Positions 34,880-45,115 of a stretch of 64,000 nucleotides of DNA are shown in pieces. Below the pieces are notes generated by a model. The model was not told the DNA's origin, did no database searches, and worked only from the letters and a program-made list of their open reading frames with translations. Each line of letters begins with the position of its first letter. Position 1 is the first letter of the stretch. Position numbers and translations under genes: made by a program. Origin of the DNA: Okapia johnstoni (taxonomy: Eukaryota > Chordata > Mammalia > Artiodactyla > Giraffidae); contig CM044317.1 of assembly GCA_024291935.2 (NCBI GenBank), positions 17,506,230-17,570,229 on the forward strand. The letters run 5' to 3'.

Positions 34880-35076
34880 TGTGCGTGTCTGCTCAGTTGT
34901 GTCCAACTCTTTGTGACCCCACGGACTGTAGCCTGCCAGGCTCCTCTGTCCATGGAATCTCCAGGCAAGAATACTGGAGTGGGATGCCATTTCCTTCTCC
35001 AGAGGATCTTCCCAATCCAATGACTAAACTCGCATCTCCTGCATTGGCAGGCATAGTCTTTACCATGGAGCCATTC
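34880..35076 (-). mobile_element. Bov-tA/Bov-A2 SINE
   Basis: tgctcagttgtgtccaactc, ggcaagaatactggagtggg, gcattggcaggcatagtctt. The head end is degraded. Confidence 0.87.
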
Positions 35077-35894
35077 TTTTTCTGAGTATGTAGAATATGA
35101 ACATGCTTCCAAAGGTAAAACTTTTTTAAAAAGAGATATTCATAGAAATATCACTACTTTCCAAATTTCATCGTCTCTGATTGCCACCTTGACTAATAGA
35201 TTAAAAATTCTGCTGTAATGAAACACTGTTGATTTGTCTTTCCTGTTTTTCTTTTTGAAATGAATAGCAGATATATGAATTTTTGTTTCCCCTTCTTACA
35301 CAACAGGCATTTTGCTTCTAAAAAGCTCAGGGGTTAAAAAAGAAATAGTTACAAAAATAAAATATTTAGAACAAATTTACAATAATAATACTGAATATCA
35401 AAACATATGAATGCAGATAAAGTAATACTTAACGAATGCATTAAGCCTCCATTTTGAGATGTCAGTGCAAGAGCATCAGAATAAAAGCAAACAAAATAGA
35501 AGGAAGAAAAGAGAACAAGTGACAGGAATAAAAACCAACGACACAACAGAGACCAAAGTCATCCTGAGCAAAAACTAAAACGTATAAAACTGTGTAAGAA
35601 GCAAATAGGAAAAAAGAGAAAAAGATAGTTATGTTATACTTCAAAAGAAAGGATGAAATAAACTCAAATGCAGCAAAAAACTGGAAATACAATCAGAGGT
35701 TATTTTTTAATAACTTTGTACTCACAGACACATTACTTTTAAAATTGCACCAAAAATCCACTCGAAAATAAATAGAAAGACCAAATGGTACAATTGAACA
35801 TTTGGAATCACTAAATAAAAATATTTCTGGAAGAAAACACCAGGTGGTATTTAGTACCTTAAGTTCTACCATTTTTTTTTTTCCGTTTTACTGG
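35077..35894. other. A-rich non-coding interval
   Basis: The plus strand is strongly A-rich at 35330-35860 in the manner of decayed L1 sense strand, but no specific L1 motif could be fixed. Confidence 0.35.
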
Positions 35895-36100
35895 AACTGA
35901 AGTCGCTCAGTCGTGTCCGACTCTTTGCGACCCCATGGACTGTAGCCCACCAGGCTCCTCTGTCCATGGGGATTCTCCAGGCAAGAGTACTGGAGTAGGT
36001 TGCCATGCCCTCCTCCAGGGTAGCTTCTCAACTCAGAGATTGAACGCAAGTCTCCCGCGTTGCAGGCGGATATTTTACCATCTGAGACACCAGGGAGGCC
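35895..36100 (-). mobile_element. Bov-tA2-type SINE
   Basis: gtcgctcagtcgtgtccgac, gactgtagcccaccaggctc, gcaggcggatattttaccat, ctgagacaccagggaggccc. Confidence 0.9.
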
Positions 36101-36269
36101 CAAAATGAGAAAATAAAGAGTAGGATATTTAGTTCATGCAAACTCAGAGATTATTACTAAATACATTAAGATTAGGTAGCCTGGGAGCACACATCTGTAA
36201 GATCTCACTGATTTCAGAGCTGGTGCTGCTGATCAGTGGGCAGAGACAGATTTTTCAATTGAAAAAAAT

Positions 36270-36460
36270 ACGCATTTAAAAATGGAATTAGATCCTTACT
36301 CACACCATAAACACGAATCAGTTTTAGCTGGACTACATACTTCAAGTGGAATGCAGAATTATAGAACTTTTAAAAGAAGACATAGGAACTATCTTGACAA
36401 TCTGGATTGGGGCAAAACTTTTTCTTCAAGGCATAGGAAATTTCTGGAGACACACGGGGA
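36270..36460 (+). mobile_element. L1 fragment (ORF2 interior)
   Basis: tggaattagatccttactca, caccataaacacgaatcagt, taaaagaagacataggaact follow the L1 ORF2 order. Short and diverged. Confidence 0.5.
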
Positions 36461-37242
36461 GTCATTCAAAGGTTAACATTTTAGGGTTCTGTTCCTGCAA
36501 TTAACTAAAAAGAAGAGACACCCCACAGAGGTCGAAACTGATGCCCTGAATCTAATTTTGACAAATTACAGTGCTTGGGGAGAGTATCAGAGATAAACCA
36601 GCTTCTCATAGAAGATTCCTTCTTATATCCACATCCCAGTAGAGCTGATCACCATGTCCTTCAACAGACAGATAGTTTTAGGAAGGCAAAGCAATGAAAA
36701 ATACCATCGACATACATCAACAGAAAATGAAGTGCACTGAATTATCTTGCATAAGCAATAAAATAAATATTAAAGGTTACTATTGAGTCACAGAGGACAT
36801 ACCTTCCTATCAATATTAACAGATGTAGTGCATTAGCACCTGAAAGCTACACTTAACATTTTCATCTGTAAAATAGATAAAAAGAAGTAATTTCTAGAGC
36901 ATATAAAAATGATATATAGCCAAAGACATCTGCCATGAACTATCCCCAAAATTATTTGGTTATAAGACAGTGAATCATGGAAGCACCATTAAAAGCTGAG
37001 GCTAGAGGACATCAGAATTTTTCCTCTAGACCCATCCTCACTAGATGGTGACCCCTAAAGTTACAGTCATAAATATTTTAACTCCTGTATTCCTACCTAT
37101 GAGCTACCTGATCATAGGAGATAGATAAAATCCAGTTATAAAGAATATTATTGGAACCAAGGGCAAACTTGAATGCGGTTTGAGGATTAGAATGATGTAA
37201 TGTAGCAACGTTAATTTTCTTAATTTTTTTTTCTCTTAGAAT
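36461..37242. other. Unique non-coding interval
   Basis: No gene or repeat supported. Confidence 0.4.
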
Positions 37243-37252
37243 CCCCTTGTTT

Positions 37253-37561
37253 ATCAGTCAGTCAGTTCAGTCGCTCAGTCATGTCTGACTCTTTGAGACC
37301 CCATGGACTGCAGCACACCAGGCTTCCCTGTCCATCACCAACTCCTGGAGCTTGCTCAAGCTCATGTCCATCAAGTCGGTGATGCCATCCAACCATTTCA
37401 TCCTTTGGCGTCCCCTTCTCCTCCTGCCTTCAATCTTTCCCAGCAGCAGGGTCTTTTCCAACAAGTTGGATGTTCACATTAGGTGGCCGAAGTATTGGAG
37501 TTTCAGCTTCAGCATCAGTCCTTCCAATGTTTGTAGCAAACATAGTAGCAAACAAGTCCTT
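37253..37561 (-). mobile_element. BovB LINE 3'-end fragment with TSD and 5' filler
   Basis: The reverse-complement BovB tail (gttcagtcgctcagtcatgt; gtcggtgatgccatccaacc; ttcagcatcagtccttccaa) ends near 37530. TSD is ccccttgttt (37243-37252) versus cccttgttt (37562-37570). The 31 bp between the BovB end and the right TSD repeat gtagcaaac words also present in the right flank (gtttgtagcaaatac). Confidence 0.85.
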
Positions 37562-37570
37562 CCCTTGTTT

Positions 37571-37712
37571 GTAGCAAATACATATTAAAATATTGGGAGT
37601 GATGGCCACCTTTGCTGGCAACTTACTCATAAAATGGTTTAGGGAAAAAGTCTTTTGTACATCCCAACCAGTAAAAGTATTCCAATATGAAAACAAACAA
37701 ACTAAAAAGAAT
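37571..37712. other. Unique flank
   Basis: Short unique stretch, nothing recognised. Confidence 0.4.
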
Positions 37713-37830
37713 CCTTTTGCTTCTCTCCTCCTCTCCTCCTCTCCCTTTCCTTTTCCATTCTTTCTTCCCCTCCTCCTCCTCTTTCTCCTTTACCTCCTCT
37801 GTCTGCTTCTTCCTTCTTATTTTTCAGAAA
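37713..37830. repeat. Polypyrimidine tract ending in CAG
   Basis: About 115 nt of nearly pure C/T with repeated tcctcctc, ending ttatttttcag. It superficially resembles a splice acceptor, but no exon is identifiable downstream. Confidence 0.85.
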
Positions 37831-38499
37831 CAAAAAATACTAACAATGGGAGACAATCGTAGAAGAATTCTTTCCTTTGTAAATGAGAGGGAGAGGAGTA
37901 TAAACTTTGAATTTGGAACATATTTTAAACTGATTGTAATAAATGAAAAATATAACGCTAATGTGTTTCCAATTTTAGAGGCTTATTATATTTTCAGGAG
38001 TCTAGGACAATTTTTCCTCTATAGGCTGGAAAGAGAAGAAAGCCCTGTTTCCCCTATCTAAATAATTTCAGGCACCTATCAGATCAATAAACTACAGCTG
38101 GCATAAAACAATGATTATTTCATAAGGATGAGTCCTTGTGAAATAATCATAAATGTCTAGACTTGTAGCTGTGACTCCTTTTATAATGACAGCAGATTTG
38201 AAACATGAATTACTTTCTTTCCAACAAAAACAACTTGGTAATGCTGGAGAGGAGAGCACTGTAAAAGCAATTTTAATAACTGTCCTGTTAACACACTGGC
38301 CTCCACCTTCAGGTTTCTTATTTATGTACTCAATTCAAGTGAAAGAATGCGGATATCGCACGGTTTCCCAGCTATCCAAGTCTCAAACTCAGTTGGTTCG
38401 GTGCCATCACGGCAACTGAGTGCACCCCATCCTGTCAGTTAATGATTTCTGAAGATATAGGTCAAGGTCATCAGGCAGCAGTAAGGTTAAAGTGGGCTT
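37831..38499. other. Unique non-coding interval with a short hairpin
   Basis: No gene supported. The only structure noted is the 38111-38150 inverted repeat, listed separately. Confidence 0.4.
38111..38150. repeat. 18-bp inverted repeat, 4-nt loop
   Basis: atgattatttcataagga, loop tgag, tccttgtgaaataatcat. The arms pair at 17 of 18 positions and the exception is a G-U pair in RNA. Confidence 0.9.
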
Positions 38500-38712
38500 T
38501 TGTTGTTGTGGTTGTTTAGTCGATAAATTGTGTCTGACTCTTTTGAGACCCCATGGACTGTAGCCCATCCGGCTCCTCTGTCCACGGGATTTCCCAAGCA
38601 AGAATATTGGAGTGGGTTGTCAGTTCCTTCTCCAGGGTATCTGCCCGACTCAGGGATCAAACTCTCATCTCCTGCATTGGCAGACAAATTCTTTACCACT
38701 GAGCCAAACTAG
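38500..38712 (-). mobile_element. Bov-A2/Bov-tA SINE
   Basis: tttagtcgataaattgtgtc, gcaagaatattggagtgggt, ctttaccactgagccaaact. It is followed within 5 bp by a second SINE. Confidence 0.87.
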
Positions 38713-38716
38713 AAAG

Positions 38717-38882
38717 TAGACCACATGGACTGTAGACCGCCAGACTCCTCTGTCCATGGCATTTTCCAGGCAGGAATACTGGAGTAGATTGCCATTTCCT
38801 TCTCCAGGGGATCTTCCCTACCCAAGGATATAACCCAGGTCTTCTGCATTGCAGGTAGATTCTTTACCTTCTGAGCCTCCAG
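38717..38882 (-). mobile_element. Bov-tA SINE, 3' part missing
   Basis: accacatggactgtagaccg, ggcaggaatactggagtaga, gattctttaccttctgagcc. The terminal part carrying the tgtccgactctttgc motif is absent, so the two SINEs here are probably a partial fusion. Confidence 0.82.
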
Positions 38883-39464
38883 TCTCTGCCACTAGAAAGT
38901 CACCAAGGTTGATTAGAACGTCATAGCTCCTTAGATTCACTCTAATCCTGGCCATGCGTTATATGATGCTAAAAAAATGATGACAAAGACTTTGATAAAA
39001 ATTCATTCCCATTCTAGATCCCCTTCCCTTGGATGTTCTGTGGACTTTTGATTCCTGCTGCTCTGTTTTTCCATTCTCTTCCTGGGCTGGGCCTTCAGGA
39101 ATGAGGATGGAGCTTGGTGTGCTTGGTTGGTCTGATTTCTAAGGTGCCCTATGCAGGGCTCCACCACTCTTAATAGCCCTGGGACTGTCCGGGGCCCGCT
39201 CTGGCCTCTCCTGCAGAGATTATGCAAGTTTTGGGCAAGGGCTGTAGGGAAATGGATCTATGCCAACAGTTCTGCCTGCAAAGTTACAGCAGTCTCTCTG
39301 TTGAAACATCATTTGATCCCAGTTTAGTGTGTGGATGTTTTCATTTTACATATCCTTGCTCATTTCTTCAGGGTTTTCCCTTTAACTGGGGTTGAAAAGG
39401 TACTACAATAATAGTAGTGTGACTGGCCACTGTTTCAGATGTTAAATTTGTGGATAGTCAGAAT
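38883..39464. other. Unique non-coding interval
   Basis: No confident repeat or gene. 39000-39230 is somewhat GC-richer with a 74-codon minus-strand frame that I do not recognise. Confidence 0.35.
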
Positions 39465-40055
39465 TTTAGATGCCAGGACCTCAATCCTCTGGTGATATAC
39501 CATGTTATGTTACATGACAAAAGAGACTTTGCATGTATAATTAACGTTAAGAGCTTTAAAACAGGGAGATTATTGTGGATAATTGGATGAACCTAGTCTA
39601 ATCCATTGAGCCCTTAAAAGCAGATAACTTTCTCTTTTGGCAAGCAAAGAAGGATGCATCAGAAGAGGAAGTGAAAGATAGTCAAAATATGTGCAGGACT
39701 TCATCTATTATTACTGTCTTTGAAGATGAAGGGGACCATGAGCTGAGAGAGTGACTCTAGACGCTGAGCAGAATGTAGGGCTGACAGCCGGAAGGAAAGG
39801 GTTCCCACATGGAACTGATTTGTACCAAGAACGTGAATGAGTCTAAAAGCTGACATCCCCCTCATCGGACCCCAGGGCCTCCAGATAGGAGCCCATAGTG
39901 GCAAATACCTTGATTTGACTTTCATGAGACTTTGAGCAGAGGAACCAACTGAACCCACCATGACTCTCACCTACAGATCTGTGAGCTAATTTTGTATTGT
40001 TTTAAGCCATTTAGTTGATAGTAATTGGTTACAGCAGCAATAGAAATCCAATGTG
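39465..40055 (+). mobile_element. Old LTR-like interspersed repeat
   Basis: ggtgatataccatgttatgt, gacaaaagagactttgcatg, ggagattattgtggataatt, and the end tgtattgttttaagccattt then ggttacagcagcaatagaaa form a pattern typical of old mammalian LTR-like repeats. No internal viral frames. Confidence 0.55.
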
Positions 40056-40498
40056 AGTTATCATTTTTTCTTTTATAATTTTCCAACTCTTTTCTCCCTT
40101 TAAACAGGAAATTGGCTCTGTGTTCTAGGGATGCGGAGCCATGAGGTAGGGAGAGTGTTCAGAATTAGTCTGCACATTTTTTCGGACCTTTGTTTAATGA
40201 AATCTAAGGCTGGAGGAAAAAGGATTCCTGAGGTTAGGTAGAATGTCTAGATGAGAAGAAACCACAGGCAGGAAGGGGATAGTTTCGGCCAAACCTGAGT
40301 GATCCCTGGGTTTGTGGGCAGGAGATTGGGAGGAAAGAAGAGGAATCACCAGAAGGGTCCTCAGGAATTGGTACCCAAGGAAGGATCCCTGCCTGGAATG
40401 AGCGTGGTGGCTGGACCAGGTGAACGACCATCACTGGGAGTATTGGCTGAAAGCCCAAGAATGATATGAAGCCTGCACCACTGAGCGTGCTGCACTGC
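40056..40498. other. Unique non-coding interval
   Basis: Nothing recognised. Confidence 0.4.
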
Positions 40499-40937
40499 CT
40501 GCATGCTCACTTGTGTCCGACTCTTTGCAACCCCATGGACTGTAGCCCACCAGACTCCTCTATCCATGGGATTTTTCCAGGCAAAGATACTAGAAAGGAA
40601 AGGAAAGGAAAGTGAAGTCACATTCAATCGTGTCCAACTCTTTGCAACCTCATGGACTGTAGCCTACCAGGCTCCTCCATCCATGGAATTTTCCAAGCAA
40701 GAGTACTGGAGTGGGTTGCCATTTCCTTCTCCAGAGTATCTTTCTGACCCAGGGATCAAACCTAGGTCTCCAGCGTTGCAGGCAGCCGCTTTACCATCTG
40801 AGCCACCAGGGAAGCTACTGGATACTGGAGTGGGTAGCTATTCCCTTCTCCAGGGATTCTAGGGATCGAACCCGCATCTCTTGCATCTCCTTCATTGGCA
40901 GGTGGGTTCTTTACCACTGAGCCACCTAGGAAGCCCC
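40499..40937 (-). mobile_element. Bov-A2/Bov-tA SINE split by another SINE
   Basis: The outer element reads gcatgctcacttgtgtccga up to ggcaaagatactag (40593) and resumes at gatactggagtgggtagcta (40821), ending ccactgagccacctaggaag. The split lies within its caagaatactggagtggg motif. Confidence 0.85.
40594..40818 (-). mobile_element. Bov-tA SINE nested in the outer SINE
   Basis: Its 3' tail is aaaggaaaggaaaggaaagt, followed by caatcgtgtccaactctttg, caagagtactggagtgggtt and accatctgagccaccaggga. The flanks gatactag and gatactgg mark a probable 8-bp TSD. Confidence 0.82.
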
Positions 40938-41960
40938 ACCATGGAGCCTACACTCCTTCTAATTATATGTGCTTCTGCAGCCATTCTGGGGAGCCTGATG
41001 GAAGAAGTGTGAGGGCCCCAGAGTTAGGACATCCGTGGCCCAGTGTCCCACCACCTCACTACATTTGTACCACAGTACAGCACCATCCTTTCTCCACCCA
41101 GGGCCCCACCACATCTAGGCGCTTGCAGGCTGCACAGTCCGCGTTCTCCCACCTGCTGGTCTCTCTGTCTCCACCCTTCGCCCTCAGCTTCCATTCTGCT
41201 GAGGGTGGTAATGCTCATGGCTCCACCCCTCCCAGCCTTGCTCCAGGTTACCGATCACAACTGTTCTCACTCAGCTCACTGTTTCAGGGATCACCAGCCA
41301 CCAAGGTGGGGGGGTGCGAAGGGGAGAGGAGTCCTCACTTCACCCCCAGGAGCTATACGGTTGCACACTGTACCAAACGGCACCACCTCTTGGCTGTCTT
41401 CCACCTACAGAAATATCACCACAAAGTAGGTGACCGCATACCTCATGATCAGAACCAGGACACTTGCTAGTGAAAGAGAAGTGATGGAAAATACGGCCGG
41501 GACTTTAGCCACATAAACAGGAGATTCTAGCCGAATCGGTGCGGGGGGCGGGGGGCGGTCACCGCAGCAAGAAGGCTCTTTTCTTTGTTTTGCTTTTTTT
41601 GGTCTTTTGCTCTCTGGTGGGCTGTGACCCGGTCCTAGGGTGCATTGCAGGGATTTGTATGTATGGGAGGAAGGGCATGTGGTCTAATCGATCTACTATT
41701 CTGGGTTCAAGACTTCTCTTCCCTGCCTGACTGACCTTTTGCTCTTTGGACTCTGCTGGGCTGCCTCATTTTCCTTTCCTGTGGGCTGAGGTCACCCCTG
41801 GAAGGTTTCTGCCACGCAGGCAGGTCGGCTCGTGTCGGAGTACCCCTGCATCCTTCAGGCCGACTGGGGAGGCCTGGACTCAAGGCTACACACAGCCCAT
41901 GCTGTCAAGCTGTCGACTTTATGCTACTGAGTTATGATTACACAACTCGGAAACTGTCTG
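40938..41960. other. GC-richer interval with scattered CpG
   Basis: More GC-rich than the rest of the window. A G-rich string at 41542-41557 reads gcggggggcgggggg. Open frames of up to 191 codons (40895-41470) overlap a SINE and resemble no protein I know. It is not dense enough in CpG by eye to call a CpG island. Confidence 0.4.
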
Positions 41961-43724
41961 AGCCAGAATTAGAGTCTGAGTCTTTTAAATTCCATTCCTG
42001 TGTGTGTGTGTTTTTTTTTCTTCAACATCACAAAGTTCCTGGTGGGCAGAGCCTAGCCTCCTTGGTGACGATGCCTGTAATTCTTGGCTGGTCCAGAACT
42101 AGCTTCCTCATTGGTCAGTTCATGCCTCACACATCCCAGGGGAACCTGATGACTGAACCCATATGATTTTCCAAAAGGAATACTTCGTCTATCTAGACAA
42201 ATTAAGTTGACGCCATAGAAATGACTGGGAACCAGAAGCACAGAAGGAAAATTTAACCTAAGCCAAAGTTTGTTAAATGAGAAACCTCAATTTAATAGCT
42301 ACTAAATCCGGATATTCACGTCATTGGTCACAGAGGAGGCAGCATTTCCTCAATGACAAGTGGAAAGGAAGAGTTTGGAACTTGGACCTTAAGTACCCTT
42401 TGTCTCCATGACTGTATCTCCTTAGAGTCTTATTTTGATTCTTACTGCAAGATCTGCAGATGTTGATGTCTGTGTACCCTTTGGAGGGAGTCCCACAGTT
42501 AGAATGTACTGCTATAAAATGATCAGGTATAATTTTGTAAGGTAAGGTCAGAAAATATTGCAGGCTCTCCTGCTCCTCTTTTTAGAGCTGGTTTATTAAG
42601 TTAAAAAAAGGAAGAAATGTGCCTTCAAACAAACACACTAAATTAGACCTTTCAAAACACTTGTCCTTAAATGATGATTTGTTGAAACTTCAGACAGGTT
42701 AAACGTATGCCACAATTTGAGTGAAAAAATTAGCTTTCCAGGGTTGCAATTACAATCCTACTTAGTTGCCATGGTGATCACACAGCATATGGATTTTGTC
42801 AGATAAAGACATCAGGGGTGGTGAGAAGGGACAGTGTATTTTTTGAATCACCACATGCCAAGTGTCAATTCTTTTGCAGTTCTCTTGCAAAAAAAATTTA
42901 AGGAAAAAAATGTATCTGGATTCATGGGGTTGGAAAGAGGAACAAGGCTTTGGAAGAATTTTAAAAGGGGGTGGGGAGAGACTACTAAAAATGTTTGAAA
43001 AAAACCTGAATTTAAAATAACTTGAATATTAATGCCAAATTGTGTAATAAGGGCACCTTGGAGTTTGGACATTAGAGGCACCTACAGTCTAACAAAAACA
43101 TTCCAGTAGCGAGTGACCAATCTGTTTCATTCCTCCCGCATCTTCACTGTATGTGTGTCTAGGATTATTTTTGTTAATATCCACCTGCTGGGTCAATATG
43201 AAAACTACAGTGTAGAATAAGAATTTCCCTGGGCTGAAGACACAGGACTCTAAGATGGGAAACGATCTGAAATGAATTTCTTCCTGTAACAAAAAGAAAA
43301 ACAAAAAGACTAAATACCCTGTGAATGTAAATGAAACTTGGAATTCTCAATTTACACTTATTTTCATTCATCATTCAGAGCATACACACTCATAACAATG
43401 ACATCTGTTCTGCCAGCATGAAAGTGAAATTGAAAGACCGTACCACATCTCTGTCCGCTGTGGTGTGATAGAGTTTCAGAGTAGGTGAGCCTGGGTCCAG
43501 AGGCCTAACTGGCTGTAAAGATATCAGCAGTGACCGCAATTCATTAGCCACCATAGCAACCATAAACTCCTGGCCTTATGGACTCATTTACTCTAGCAGA
43601 GGAAGAGGAACAATCAACACACAAATGATACACAAGGTATCTGCAGAGCATAGTGAGGACTTGGAAATAGGGCAACTGTGGTTTTGTAATGCAAAGTCCA
43701 CCCTGGAAGAGGAGGTGCATGGGT
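41961..43724. other. Unique non-coding interval
   Basis: A short TG run followed by T run at 42000-42019. Otherwise nothing recognised. Confidence 0.4.
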
Positions 43725-43985
43725 GGTGTGCCCAGATTGAGTGTCCTGAGAAGACCACTCAAGGAGGTGACATATGAGCTGGGGGATGTGAGGGATGAGA
43801 CACAGGCAGCCAAGCAAAGATCTGGAGAGAGATCAGAGCAAAACAACACAAAGACTCTGAGCAGTCAAGAGTTTGGCTAGAGCAGAATGAGGAGCAGAAG
43901 ACGGTATAAGAAGTTTCTGACTGGAAGATCATGAAGGGCCTGGTGATTTGGGATATGGGCTTGCTTTTAGTCCATTTCCTTTATA
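43725..43985 (+). mobile_element. Ancient mammalian interspersed repeat
   Basis: actcaaggaggtgacatatg, gagctgggggatgtgaggga, gatcatgaagggcctggtga, gcttgcttttagtccatttc resemble a common old mammalian repeat with 'aggaggtgacatttgag'. The family is not certain. Confidence 0.4.
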
Positions 43986-44199
43986 GACATGACAGAATTC
44001 TATAAAATTGCTCCAGGATTTATGAAAATGTAACTGTTAGACATCTGGGGAGGATTGCCTGTGAAAGGAAACATGTGGGGTTGGATGGAGTGCTTTCTGG
44101 ATGTTTTGCGGAAGTCCCAGCCAGTGTTGGGAACTGACTTCATTGATGAAGGCATGCACTTCCCTCTTACCAGCCCCTTGCATCCCCCAAGATTAAGTG

Positions 44200-45115
44200 A
44201 TTTGGAAATGGTACCCAAGCCTTGATGCTCATCAGAAAAACTGGTAATTGCTGCTGTTGTTCAATCCCTCAGTTATGCCTGACTCTTTATGACTCCATGG
44301 ACTGCAGCACGCCAGGCTTCCCTGTGCTTCACTATCTCCTGGAGTCTGCTCAAACTCATGGCCATTGAGTTACTGATGCCATCCAGCCATGTCATTCTCT
44401 GTCACCCCCTTCTCCTCTTGCCCTCAGTCTTTTCTAGCATCAGGTTCTTCACATCAGGTGGCCAAAGTATTGGAGCTTCAGCTTCAGCATCAGCATCAGT
44501 CCTTCCAGTGAATATTACAGGGTTAATTTCCTTTAGGATTGACTGGTTTGATCTCCTTTCAGTCCAAGGGACTCTCAAGGGTCTTATCCAGCACCATAGT
44601 TCAAAAGCATCAATTCTTTGGTGCTCAGCTTTCTTTATGGTCCAACTCTCACATCCATTCATGACTACTGGAAAAACCATAGCTTTGACTAGACAGACCT
44701 TTGTCAGCAAAGCAATGTCTCTGCTTTTTAATACTCTGTGGAAAATTCTTAAAGAGATGGGACTACCAGACCACCTTGCCTACCTCTTGAGAAACCTGTA
44801 TGCAGGTCAAGAAGCAACAGTTAGAATGGACATGGAGTGAAGGGCTGGTTCAAAACTGGGAAATGAGTACGTCAAGGCTGTATATTGTTACCCTGCTTAT
44901 TTAACTCATATGCAGGCTACCTCATGCGAAATGCCAGGCTGGATGAAGTTCAAGCTGGTATCAAGATTGCCGGAAGAAATATCAATAACCTCAGATAACT
45001 GGTGGAGCCTGTTAAAAATTCAGGTTTCTGGCCCTTCTCTCAGAATAGTTTAATCAAAATCATACAGAAGGGGCCAGAACACCTCTCTTTCTGTTAAATC
45101 CCCAGGGATGAATCA
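44200..45115. mobile_element. MER20-like hAT remnant used as BovB target
   Basis: 44210-44245 (cttgatgctcatcagaaaaa then ctggt) and 45004 onward (ggagcctgttaaaaattcag; gtttctggcccttctctcag) join to give the usual hAT/MER20 order. The BovB insertion between them has the TSD aactggt. Confidence 0.5.
44246..44996 (-). mobile_element. BovB LINE with inverted 5' segment (twin-primed)
   Basis: 44246-44733 is BovB 3' end in minus orientation (from cagttatgcctgactcttta to gtctctgctttttaatac). 44734-44996 is an upstream BovB RT-region segment in plus orientation (tgtggaaaattcttaaagag to atcaataacctcagata). About 330 bp between them in the element are missing. TSD aactggt lies at 44239-44245 and 44997-45003. 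This matches the 5'-inversion structure known as twin priming in L1. Confidence 0.88.

Noticed and set aside
37687..38061. 124-codon frame after an acceptor-like polypyrimidine tract
   Set aside because: The first third is translated C/T repeat. The remainder has no recognisable motif and no matching donor or promoter is visible.
40895..41470. 191-codon open frame on the plus strand
   Set aside because: It starts inside a SINE and continues into GC-rich DNA where stops are rare. No family resemblance; a second overlapping frame (41043-41429) is equally open.
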